Of a stretch of 12,189 bases of DNA, positions 1-5,975 are shown piece by piece. The DNA comes from Desulfobacterales bacterium. GTDB lineage: Bacteria; Desulfobacterota; Desulfobacteria; Desulfobacterales; 4be13. The number at the start of each line of letters is the position of its first letter. The stretch's first letter is position 1. Position numbers and translations under genes: made by a program. Below the pieces are notes generated by a model. It was not told the DNA's origin. It was given only the letters and a program-made list of their open reading frames with translations, and did not search any database. Where the stretch lies: NCBI GenBank assembly GCA_029934695.1, contig JAOZLU010000164.1:1-12189 (forward strand), read 5' to 3'.

Positions 1-125
1 CTCATGCCGGACGGGGTTTGCAACCCCGTCCGAAATATTTTGTCCTCATGCCGGGGTTCCCAAAAGCAATTTGTAAAATTGCTCTGCATCTTTGCAAAAT
101 TACTCTGCATCTTACCTCATGCCGG
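1..125. repeat. Cluster of short repeats downstream of the NYN gene
   Basis: Non-coding stretch built of repeats. The 10-mer CTCATGCCGG occurs three times, at 1-10, 45-54 and 116-125. A 21-bp unit is tandemly duplicated at 70-90 and 91-111 with two mismatches. A perfect 11-bp inverted repeat (8-18 and 22-32, loop TGC) overlaps the first 10-mer. No T-tract follows the hairpin on the minus strand, so it is not a textbook intrinsic terminator for the gene ending at 126. It looks more like a REP-type intergenic repeat cluster. The repeats are read directly; the REP interpretation is inference. Confidence 0.7.
8..32. repeat. Perfect 11-bp inverted repeat, loop TGC
   Basis: CGGACGGGGTT (8-18) pairs exactly with AACCCCGTCCG (22-32) around a 3-nt loop. 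It is very GC-rich and symmetric, so it could form a strong hairpin on either strand. It shares the TT-TGC-AA apex with the hairpin at 1742-1763, suggesting one family of REP-like palindromes. It may help stop transcripts arriving from the NYN gene, but lacks a U-tract. Confidence 0.75.
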
Positions 126-656
126 TTATTCCCGTATCTTTTCCCGAAAAGTAATTCTCTCAAAACAATCATCAAGGTTGGTAAATTTCGCTCCTTGCAG
201 ATTTTTCAGAAACGTGGAAGCCTGTTCCCAGAAGTAAATTTCCACTTCCCAATTTCTTTTTATACAACGCTCCAAAGTTGAAACATAATCCTGATCGCCC
301 GCTACAATTGCAATCACACCCGGCACGGAATTGTCTTCCATGGTGTCTCGGACAGCATTTATGACTTCCGCATCAACTCTTTTCTCTTTCCCTGTATAAA
401 GGCTGCGGTCAAAAATTCTCGGCTCAACATGCAGCTCTCTCAGTTTGCCCCACAAAGCATCGTTATCAGGGGGGCTTGAGCCTACAAGAACCGTCTCTTT
501 CAGAGAACGCCCCTGCCGAACTTCATCCAATAATGCTCCGTAGCTGATTCTCAGCCTGACAACCAATTCGTCGTCATAATAAAACTTGATCCGTGCGACT
601 CTCTGGGCCTCAACAAAAATATTTGAATTGTCAATAAAAAGATGTAACCCGTTCAT
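126..656 (-). CDS. NYN-domain (PIN-like, LabA/DUF88-type) putative ribonuclease
   Basis: A 176-aa soluble protein that is essentially one NYN domain. The acidic residues expected of the PIN/FLAP nuclease fold are visible: D9 in FIDNSN near the N-terminus, D95 in EKRVDAEVI, and D121/D123 in VAGDQDYVSTL, the last followed by the usual helix before the final strand. Family knowledge: NYN proteins bind a metal ion with this acidic cluster and are predicted or shown to cleave RNA; LabA-type members act singly or with other domains. The start at 656 is supported by a good ribosome binding site (GGAGG 6 nt before the ATG). It stands alone, with a repeat-rich spacer on each side and no partner gene, so the substrate cannot be inferred. 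No signal peptide or membrane segment. Confidence 0.85.
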   Translation of the reverse strand: MNGLHLFIDNSNIFVEAQRVARIKFYYDDELVVRLRISYGALLDEVRQGRSLKETVLVGSSPPDNDALWGKLRELHVEPRIFDRSLYTGKEKRVDAEVINAVRDTMEDNSVPGVIAIVAGDQDYVSTLERCIKRNWEVEIYFWEQASTFLKNLQGAKFTNLDDCFERITFREKIRE

Positions 657-1210
657 TTTGATCCTCCGATTTTGTAAATTTTTTTCACACAGATATTTTT
701 TTACTTCTTTGTTTGAAATGTCTGATCAGCAAAAATGGAAACCAAATTTTAAAAAAAATGTTTTCCTTTGACTTTCAATCATAATTTCCTTTTCCCATTT
801 TCATAATCTTTTGTCAATAAGTTGTTGGAAACATGAAAATCAGAGAAAGAAGCCCAATTTTTTAAAAAAAATCATTCAGTTGTCTCTACGGGACGGGAAA
901 AATTCAATTCATCAGGGGACAGCTTTTTCAGTTCCCATACGCATCAGGCTAATACCACAACTTACAAGTTCGTCACCCTTTTTTATATAATAGATAAGAG
1001 GGGGGGACGAATTTATGATTTGCTGTACTAATATCTTAACTCTCTGTTTCTATTAACCACAGGAACAGCCTGCCATAATCGCCGAAGACGGACAAGAGTT
1101 TTAAAAATCAGGTTGACCACTTTTAAATTTGATATTATACAACGGCATTTAGCAAGCAACTGCTTGAAATCATATAAAATTATTAATAAAATAAAAAAAT
1201 ATCGCAAGTG
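657..1210. other. AT-rich spacer without recognisable genes
   Basis: No open frame here has a ribosome binding site or a recognisable protein. The DNA is strongly AT-rich with many A and T runs. On the minus strand a TTGACA (near 810-820) lies upstream of the NYN gene but has no good -10 at the right distance, so I do not call a promoter. The one structured item is an imperfect inverted repeat at 966-1014, listed separately. The piece at 885-960 is less AT-rich and may be decayed coding DNA, but I cannot identify it. Confidence 0.5.
966..1014. repeat. Imperfect inverted repeat
   Basis: AA-TTCGTC-CCC at 966-978 pairs with GGG-GACGAA-TT at 1002-1014, with one interruption in the stem and an AT-rich loop of about 25 nt. 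The arms contain the core TTCGTC/GACGAA, six bases perfect. No coding gene adjoins it. It may be a remnant of a mobile-element end or a REP-like unit; its function is unknown. Confidence 0.45.
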
Positions 1211-1279
1211 TTTTGAATTTGATCTTGACATTCACAGAAATAACAATTAATTTAACTGTAGTTGAGTGGGTTTTAAAAT

Positions 1280-1377
1280 CCTTTGAGAGTACCGACTCTG
1301 TCAACGAGGGGATTACCGAGTCCCCATCAGTTTTAGGATGCGTTCATAACGCCTTTGAGAATACCGACTCTACCAAC
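1280..1377. repeat. Pair of 26-bp direct repeats with internal dyads
   Basis: Segments 1280-1305 and 1352-1377 match at 23 of 26 positions (both start CCTTTGAGA and contain TACCGACTCT). Each contains a small dyad AGA-T...ACTCT around ACCG. Between them lies a related dyad, GGGGA...TCCCC around TTACCGAG (1308-1324). The three ACCGA-centred hairpins are spaced regularly, about 30 and 45 nt apart. A 165-codon open frame (1213-1710) crosses this block, but it is low in coding character and also runs through the 155-bp dispersed element, so I treat the block as non-coding repeat DNA. Confidence 0.6.
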
Positions 1378-1410
1378 CACTATCTATTTTTTTTAGAGGT
1401 GGGTAAACTC

Positions 1411-1565
1411 TGGGCTGATGAAAATGTCACAAACAGAGTTGCCAATTGTGATCCCGTTTTTGTTCCGCCTATTTTTTTCAACTTAAAAATCAGTCGGTTA
1501 CAAAATAGCCGGAACAAAAACGGGATCAGCTTTTTGAGAGCATCAACAACAGATTCATCACCCCA
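1411..1565. mobile_element. 155-bp dispersed MITE-like element, copy 1
   Basis: The element begins TGGGCTGATGAA (1411-1422) and ends TTCATCACCCCA (1554-1565), a 12-bp terminal inverted repeat with one mismatch. Inside, GATCCCGTTTTTGTTCCG (from 1450) is perfectly repeated in inverse before the right end, and the arms extend to 26 bp with one mismatch, separated by about 26 nt. A second copy lies at 11983-12136, with about 16 differences by eye. It encodes no protein. Terminal repeats, a strong internal palindrome and dispersal fit a non-autonomous MITE or REP-like element moved in trans. The possible flanking repeat here (GTAAACTC on the left, ATAAACCC on the right) is weak. Structure and copies are seen directly; mobility is inferred. 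Confidence 0.75.
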
Positions 1566-1741
1566 GATAAACCCTGATTTTTTTCTCCCCCTTCCTTTAC
1601 CTGATCTTCATCCATTTTATTGTGGAGGAAGATATCCGGCTTTCCACGGTGCAGGACTTGTTTTCATCATTGCCGGAAATGTGGTCCAGAAATTTGGAAC
1701 GGGTGATTGACGATCATTCTTAACTTCTGGCCACGGGAACA

Positions 1742-1763
1742 GCTCGGATTTGCCAATCCGAGC
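1742..1763. terminator. Perfect 9-bp hairpin after the AIM24 gene
   Basis: GCTCGGATT (1742-1750) pairs perfectly with AATCCGAGC (1755-1763), loop TGCC. It lies 25 nt beyond the stop codon of the minus-strand AIM24-family gene, so it could end or protect that transcript. No T-tract follows on the minus strand, so it may equally be a REP-like palindrome. The apex resembles that of the 8-32 hairpin. Confidence 0.5.
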
Positions 1764-1787
1764 CGAGCGTCAATCTGCTGAGAAGAG

Positions 1788-2552
1788 CTAGCCTTCATCA
1801 TTGCTTGAAAACGACGATGACGAGGAGGATGACGAAGGTATGCGTTCCAGTATCCGGTCTGCCAGCCGTGAAAAGGGCAGGCTCTGAAGATAGACGGTTC
1901 CAGTGCCGCTCAATGTCGCAAGGAACAGCCCTTCTCCTCCGAAAAACATGGATTTGAGACCGCCTGAGCGTTGAATATCGTAGTCAATGCCCGGACTGAA
2001 CGCGACAAGACACCCTGTATCCACCCGGAGAGTCTCGCTGTCCAGCTTCTTCTCCACCATGGTTCCGCCTGCATGGACAAAGGCCATCCCGTCTCCGCGG
2101 AGCCGCTGAAGGATAAATCCCTCTCCGCCGAAGAATCCCGCACCCAACTTTTTGTTAAAGGCGATACCGATTTCCGTGCCTAATGCGGCACAGAGGAACG
2201 CGTCTTTCTGGCAGATCAGTTCACCGCCGATTTGGGACATGTCCACCGGCATGATTTTTCCCGGATACGGCGCTGCAAACGCGACGCGCTTCTTTCCGGA
2301 GCCGGTGTTTGTGAAATGAGTCATAAACAATGATTCGCCTGTGAGCATCCGCTTCCCCGCACCGAAAAGCTTGCCCATAAATCCCTGGTCCGCTTTGGAA
2401 CCGTCGCCCATTTTGCTCTCAAATGTGATGCCGTCCTCCATCCAGTTCATAACGCCGGCCTCGGCAACCACGGCCTCATCCGGATCAAGCTCCACCTCAA
2501 CGACCTGCATGTCGCTGCCCATGATTTCATAATCAACTTCATGGCATTTCAT
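1788..2552 (-). CDS. AIM24 / TIGR00266 family protein
   Basis: A 254-aa protein from the start chosen here. The family (AIM24, TIGR00266, formerly DUF124) forms a beta-rich sandwich of uncertain biochemical role; the yeast mitochondrial member affects cristae organisation, and bacterial members are widespread and uncharacterised. Family-like segments include the N-terminal VVEVELDPDEAVVAEAGVM, a glycine-rich central part (GGEGFILQRLRGDG; AGGTMVEKKL) and a later second GGEG (FFGGEGLFLATL). The body is soluble, without a signal peptide. The frame could start 60 nt further upstream, but the ATG at 2552 has an AAAGGAA ribosome binding site at good spacing and begins at the conserved domain, so it is preferred. 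The C-terminus carries eight consecutive serines followed by a short acidic end. It is monocistronic, with a promoter at 2693-2720 and a hairpin just after the stop. Confidence 0.85.
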   Translation of the reverse strand: MKCHEVDYEIMGSDMQVVEVELDPDEAVVAEAGVMNWMEDGITFESKMGDGSKADQGFMGKLFGAGKRMLTGESLFMTHFTNTGSGKKRVAFAAPYPGKIMPVDMSQIGGELICQKDAFLCAALGTEIGIAFNKKLGAGFFGGEGFILQRLRGDGMAFVHAGGTMVEKKLDSETLRVDTGCLVAFSPGIDYDIQRSGGLKSMFFGGEGLFLATLSGTGTVYLQSLPFSRLADRILERIPSSSSSSSSFSSNDEG

Positions 2553-2692
2553 ACTTTTTTTCCTTTCTTTTATGGGGTTAATCGTCCGTCTGTTCTGTCT
2601 TCCATATTTCATCCGTCAAAAATTATCACAACTTTCTGAAATCAGTAATGTCATCACCAGAAAAAAGATATGCTGTGAAATTTAACCTGCTG

Positions 2693-2720
2693 ATTTTACC
2701 ATCCACACCCAGATTGTCAA
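2693..2720 (-). promoter_or_regulatory. Sigma70-type promoter for the AIM24-family gene
   Basis: Read on the minus strand, TTGACA (2720-2715) is followed after 16 bp by TAAAAT (2698-2693), five of six matches to the -10 consensus. It would give a leader of roughly 130 nt before the start at 2552. The call rests on hexamer match and spacing only. Confidence 0.55.
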
Positions 2721-2792
2721 ATCAAAACACAAGAGTATTTGATCTTCCCCAGAATATGTCACCGGGGAAGGACCTGATGATTTCAGAAATTC

Positions 2793-3096
2793 TTAACACA
2801 TCCGGGCATATTCCTCATCGGTATTGACAAAAAAATCCGGATCATCAGAATAGCGGTGCTGAAGATAACACCTGCTTAATGCTGTACCACCGGTCAGATA
2901 AAAGGGGGTATTCAGGTTTTTTACGATTCCGATGATCCCATCCTGAAGGGGATAAAGCCTGTCTGTGTAATATTCTTGCGGCCCGGGTAAAATGATGAAA
3001 CTGTTTTTTCCCTCGGCAAGAAACGCACGGAATTCATCGGCATCCACGGCATAATCCCATACGAACGATGTGTTTCAGGGGTATTTGTTTTAACAC
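2793..3096 (-). pseudogene. Decayed AbiEii-type nucleotidyltransferase toxin-antitoxin remnant
   Basis: The open part (84 codons from an internal GTG, ending in TAA at 2793) carries the start of an AbiEii/AbiGii-type nucleotidyltransferase: EYYTDRLYPLQDGIIGIV, then TGGTALSR and the metal-binding DDPDFF (DDLDFF in most relatives as I recall). It stops after about 60 residues of this domain, whereas family members run to roughly 200-250, so the catalytic C-terminal part is missing. The preceding residues (VWDYAVDADEFRAFLAEGK) do not belong to that domain. They resemble the N-terminus of the small protein usually encoded just upstream of such toxins (FVWDY...EF), so an internal deletion has apparently fused the two genes. 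Upstream, a GTG at 3096 after AAAAAGGAA gives LKQIPLKHIVR and then needs one extra T to continue into FVWDY, indicating a frameshift. The operon partners and the deletion are inferred from remembered family layout. Confidence 0.6.
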
Positions 3097-3493
3097 GATT
3101 CCTTTTTAATTTCAGCACTCCGTTTCGCTCGTCCCTCGCTCAATTCCGTACATAGCGAACGATCAAACCCTATAATTTTTTCAAATAACAAAACCCTGGT
3201 AAAAAGCAAATTATTATTCCATATCAACTTTTTAAGATTGCCAACAAAAAAAATTTCATGTAATCTGTCAGACTCTATCGGAAACAAAGGATCAGAAATT
3301 GAAAGGTTGAAAGGTTGAAAGTTTCATTTTTTCAGTAAGATATAATTGATTTTCAGCTTTTTCTGTTCTGGAATGCCTGTTTCCGATATTCGGCAGGTTG
3401 AACAGGTACGCCGGGTATTTGTTTATTGGAAAAGACCTTATAACATTATGAACCTGAAATAAAGAAGTTTTTAATTTAATTGAGGAGAATGCC
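3097..3493. other. Spacer upstream of the acyl-CoA synthetase gene
   Basis: About 400 nt without a supported gene. It contains three tandem 8-bp units of TTGAAAGG type at 3299-3322 (the last ends in T) and otherwise AT-rich DNA. Just before the gene, TGAGGAG (3481-3487) is the ribosome binding site for the start at 3494. TATAAC at 3439-3444 could be a -10 element, but no convincing -35 lies 16-18 bp upstream, so I do not call a promoter. Confidence 0.5.
3299..3322. repeat. Three tandem 8-bp units (TTGAAAGG)
   Basis: TTGAAAGG, TTGAAAGG and TTGAAAGT follow one another without gaps. Short perfect tandem repeats like this can vary in number by slippage. It lies about 170 nt before the acyl-CoA synthetase start and has no obvious regulatory link to it. 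Confidence 0.7.
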
Positions 3494-5290
3494 ATGGAAT
3501 TCAAAGATTATCAGAGCATCCACCAAATGCTCAAAGAAACGGTGGACAGCCGTGGCGGGCAAGCCGCGTATAAATGGTTTCTGGAGGGCGGCCAGCTTGT
3601 GTCGGTCATCTGGGAGGAATTTTACGATCAGGTAAAAAAAGTTTCAAAAAGCCTTATGGCCCTTGATGTCAGAAAGAATGACAAGGTGAACATTATCAGT
3701 TACACCTGCTACAGATGGATGTTGTCAGATATAGGGATCAGCAGCATCGGCGCGTGTACGGTGGGAATCTATCAGTCCAACCTGGCCAAAGATTGCAAAT
3801 ATGTCATCAATCATTCAGATTCGGTGCTCATCTTTGCCGAAGATGAAACCCAACTGAAAAAACTTCTGGAAATCAGGGAGGATATCCCCGATGTCCGGAA
3901 AGTGGTGCTTTTCAACGGGACATACTCAAAGGATGATGACTGGATCGTCACTTTTGAGGAATTTCTTAAATTGGGAGAGGATATATCGGATGACGCGTTT
4001 CAGCAACGCACTGATGAAGTAAGCCCCGATGACCCCGCAGGTATTGTCTATACCTCAGGCACCACAGGTGTGCCCAAAGGTGCCGTGCTGACCCATGATA
4101 ATGTCACCTTTACAGCACAGTCTGTCAAGGGTAGCGGAGAGTTCAGGGATGGCGACGAGATGTTTCTTTTCCTTCCCCTGGCCCATGTCTTTGCCAGAAC
4201 TTGCGCTTACACGGCTCTGCTGGTGGGAAGCACAACCATTTTTAACCGCGCGATGCCCACTCTCATGGAAGACCTCAAAGCTGCCGCGCCGCACTGGTTT
4301 ATCAGCGTTCCCCGTATTTTTGAAAAAGTTTACTCGAAAGTGATGAGCGGGGCTGAGGCCAAAGGCGGCATGGCATTGAAAATTTTCAGATGGGCCTGCA
4401 ATGTCGGAAATCAGGTCAGTGACTGCAAGCTGAACAGACAGCCTGTTCCTCTTTGCGTTGATCTTCAGTATAAACTGGCTGACAAGCTGGTGTTCAGCAA
4501 GATGCAGGACGCATTCGGCGGGCGGGTGCGCTGGTGCATCAGCGGAGCCGCGCCTCTGAATCCCGATATCGCCAAATTTTTCCACGCGGCCGGCATTCTG
4601 GTGCTGGAAGGGGTCGGCATGACCGAAAATATGTCCTTCACCAATGTCAATCGTGCGGACAACTATCGTTTTGGCTGGGTAGGCCCTCCGGGTCCGGGCA
4701 TTGAGCAGAAAATCGGCGAGGATGGTGAGATCATGTTCCGAGGTCGGAATGTCATGAAAGAATATTACAAGATGCCCGAAGAAACTGCCGAAACTATAAT
4801 TGAGGACGGCTGGCAGCTCACAGGCGATCTTGGAGAAATTGACTCGGAGAATTTTCTCAGGATCACCGGCCGGAAAAAGGAGATCATCATCACCGCCGGA
4901 GGAAAAAACGTCGCACCCGCTGCCATTGAGGGTGTCCTCGGTGCCTCCAATTATGTCAGCCAGGTGTGTCTCGTCGGAGACAGGCGCAAATATCTGAGTG
5001 CGTTAGTATCCCTGGATCCGGAAAATATAGCGGATTATGCCCGGAGAAACGACATCCCCTTTCAGCATGTTGACGATCTGCTGAAGGACGAAAAGATAAT
5101 GCAGCTTATTGAATCTGAAGTGGCGGAAAAGAACAAGGCGTTTGCTTCTTACGAAACCGTTAAGAAAGTTGCGCTTGTTCCCGAGTTCACCATTGAAAAT
5201 GATCTCTGCACGCCGACGCTTAAGCTCAAGAAGAATGTGATCATTGACCGGCATGCAGATGAAATCGAGGGCATGTATCCTGACTCGTAA
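3494..5290 (+). CDS. Long-chain acyl-CoA synthetase (AMP-forming)
   Basis: A 598-aa enzyme of the ANL superfamily, expected to activate fatty acids to acyl-CoA through an acyl-adenylate, in the cytosol or at the membrane face. Landmarks in order: the phosphate-binding loop YTSGTTGVPKG (Y186-G196); the adenine/substrate region LEGVGMTENMSFTN near residue 375; the ATP ribose-binding TGDLG with D445; the hinge ITGRKKEIIITAGGKNV just after it; and the C-terminal PTLKLKKNVI, whose lysine near 579 sits where the catalytic lysine is expected. Length and the PTLKLK ending fit the FadD15/ACSL-like long-chain group rather than acetyl-CoA synthetases; chain length cannot be read from sequence. A strong ribosome binding site (GAGGAG, 7 nt spacing) supports the start. 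It stands alone. The nested inverted repeat right after the stop may limit read-through into the opposing 93-aa gene. Confidence 0.93.
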   Translation: MEFKDYQSIHQMLKETVDSRGGQAAYKWFLEGGQLVSVIWEEFYDQVKKVSKSLMALDVRKNDKVNIISYTCYRWMLSDIGISSIGACTVGIYQSNLAKDCKYVINHSDSVLIFAEDETQLKKLLEIREDIPDVRKVVLFNGTYSKDDDWIVTFEEFLKLGEDISDDAFQQRTDEVSPDDPAGIVYTSGTTGVPKGAVLTHDNVTFTAQSVKGSGEFRDGDEMFLFLPLAHVFARTCAYTALLVGSTTIFNRAMPTLMEDLKAAAPHWFISVPRIFEKVYSKVMSGAEAKGGMALKIFRWACNVGNQVSDCKLNRQPVPLCVDLQYKLADKLVFSKMQDAFGGRVRWCISGAAPLNPDIAKFFHAAGILVLEGVGMTENMSFTNVNRADNYRFGWVGPPGPGIEQKIGEDGEIMFRGRNVMKEYYKMPEETAETIIEDGWQLTGDLGEIDSENFLRITGRKKEIIITAGGKNVAPAAIEGVLGASNYVSQVCLVGDRRKYLSALVSLDPENIADYARRNDIPFQHVDDLLKDEKIMQLIESEVAEKNKAFASYETVKKVALVPEFTIENDLCTPTLKLKKNVIIDRHADEIEGMYPDS

Positions 5291-5300
5291 TGAAGTATTT

Positions 5301-5392
5301 GGAGTGCAAAAACAGAGCGGAGCGTTTTTTTTTGTATCCCGCTGCAGCGCAAAAATTACGCTCCGTTGCACTCCGCTTCATTTTTGCACTCC
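5301..5392. repeat. Nested 92-bp inverted repeat after the acyl-CoA synthetase gene
   Basis: Outer arms GGAGTGCAAAAA (5301-5312) and TTTTTGCACTCC (5381-5392) are perfect complements. Inner arms CGGAGCG (5318-5324) and CGCTCCG (5359-5365) are also perfect, and a run of nine or more T follows the first inner arm. The apex contains the small palindrome GCTGCAGC. It begins 10 nt past the stop codon, between convergent genes, and could work as a bidirectional transcription end or RNA 3' stabiliser. GGAGTGCAAAA-type arms suggest a dispersed REP-like family. Confidence 0.65.
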
Positions 5393-5443
5393 GGAATACC
5401 GGGTCGTACGTCGGGAGTTGGATGATCCTCCGGCACCCGCACA

Positions 5444-5725
5444 TCATGAAACCGGACCTTCGCAGAGAGCCATGACTGATTTTGCAGGTCGTCCCGCCTT
5501 AACCTGGTAGCTCATAGCATGACAGGCAGTTCCTGCAATGGCAAATTTTTCTGAAGAGGTGTGGCGAGCATGCCTCTGAATATCCAATACCAATGCCTGA
5601 ATATCCTGAAGATGGGCATGGATCATGGTTTTTGCTTCAATTTCCGAAGGCACACACGGGACAAAATGCTGCAATTCCGCGCTGATTTTTTCTGTCAGAC
5701 TGATAATTCTATCGGGTTTTGACAT
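5444..5725 (-). CDS. Hypothetical 93-aa protein
   Basis: I do not recognise this protein. It has an excellent ribosome binding site (AGGAGAAATAAG before the ATG at 5725), which is the main reason to accept it. The sequence is soluble and probably largely helical: an N-terminal helix to about residue 20, a long region with four histidines (EAKTMIHAHLQDIQALVLDI, then RHARH) to about residue 55, and an alanine-rich tail. Three cysteines (C24, C68, C88) and the histidines could bind a metal or redox group, but no CxxC or CxxCH motif is present. No signal peptide or membrane span. It is convergent with the acyl-CoA synthetase gene and separated by 250 nt from pgeF. A structured leader lies upstream (5811-5845). 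Confidence 0.6.
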   Translation of the reverse strand: MSKPDRIISLTEKISAELQHFVPCVPSEIEAKTMIHAHLQDIQALVLDIQRHARHTSSEKFAIAGTACHAMSYQVKAGRPAKSVMALCEGPVS

Positions 5726-5810
5726 CTTATTTCTCCTAATAATAACTTACAATCATGATTCTTTCGGGTTTTCTTGTGTGGATACGCCTGGTCACCTCCC
5801 CTGAATCCGT

Positions 5811-5845
5811 CATAGTCAGGCAAAATTGCTTTACATCCTGCTATG
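5811..5845 (-). promoter_or_regulatory. Leader stem-loop upstream of the 93-aa gene
   Basis: On the minus strand CATAGCAGG (5845-5837) pairs with CCTG-A-CTATG (5820-5811), nine pairs with one bulged A and a 16-nt loop. It lies about 85 nt before the start codon, where a 5' untranslated region would run. It could be a cis-acting RNA element or a protein operator. I could not match it to a known riboswitch class (c-di-GMP-I was considered and does not fit). Confidence 0.4.
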
Positions 5846-5857
5846 GCAACTGTTAAT

Positions 5858-5885
5858 AGCTTAATGGAAGTGAGGGAAAAGTCAA
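5858..5885 (-). promoter_or_regulatory. Possible promoter for the 93-aa gene
   Basis: On the minus strand TTGACT (5885-5880) is followed after 16 bp by TAAGCT (5863-5858). The -35 is good (5 of 6) but the -10 is poor (3 of 6), so this is only a candidate. It would place the 5811-5845 stem-loop inside the leader RNA. Confidence 0.3.
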
Positions 5886-5975
5886 TGGGGTGAAAAGAGT
5901 ATTCAAGGGTAGGAATATGCTACTTTCAGGTCTTTCGGGTAAATCATTTTTGCCTGCAAATCTTTGACACAGGGA

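Noticed and set aside
1411..1565. Possible CRISPR repeat or integron attC-like site
   Set aside because: Only two distant copies, no regular spacers, and no attC R-box layout. The terminal repeats and central palindrome fit a MITE-like element better.
1213..1710. 165-aa plus-strand open frame
   Set aside because: No ribosome binding site, low-complexity residues, and it runs through the 26-bp repeats and the whole 155-bp dispersed element, so it is a chance frame in repeat DNA.
2553..2612. Upstream start adding 20 residues to the AIM24-family protein
   Set aside because: The added stretch contains the ribosome binding site of the internal ATG and is highly basic and unlike the family.
4055..4585. 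176-aa minus-strand open frame
   Set aside because: Shadow of the acyl-CoA synthetase gene, including its ATP-binding motif region.
5003..5371. 122-aa minus-strand open frame crossing the end of the acyl-CoA synthetase gene
   Set aside because: Antisense to coding sequence and to the nested inverted repeat, with no ribosome binding site.
5760..5860. Possible c-di-GMP (GEMM) riboswitch upstream of the 93-aa gene
   Set aside because: One stem-loop is present, but the conserved GEMM core and second helix could not be found.
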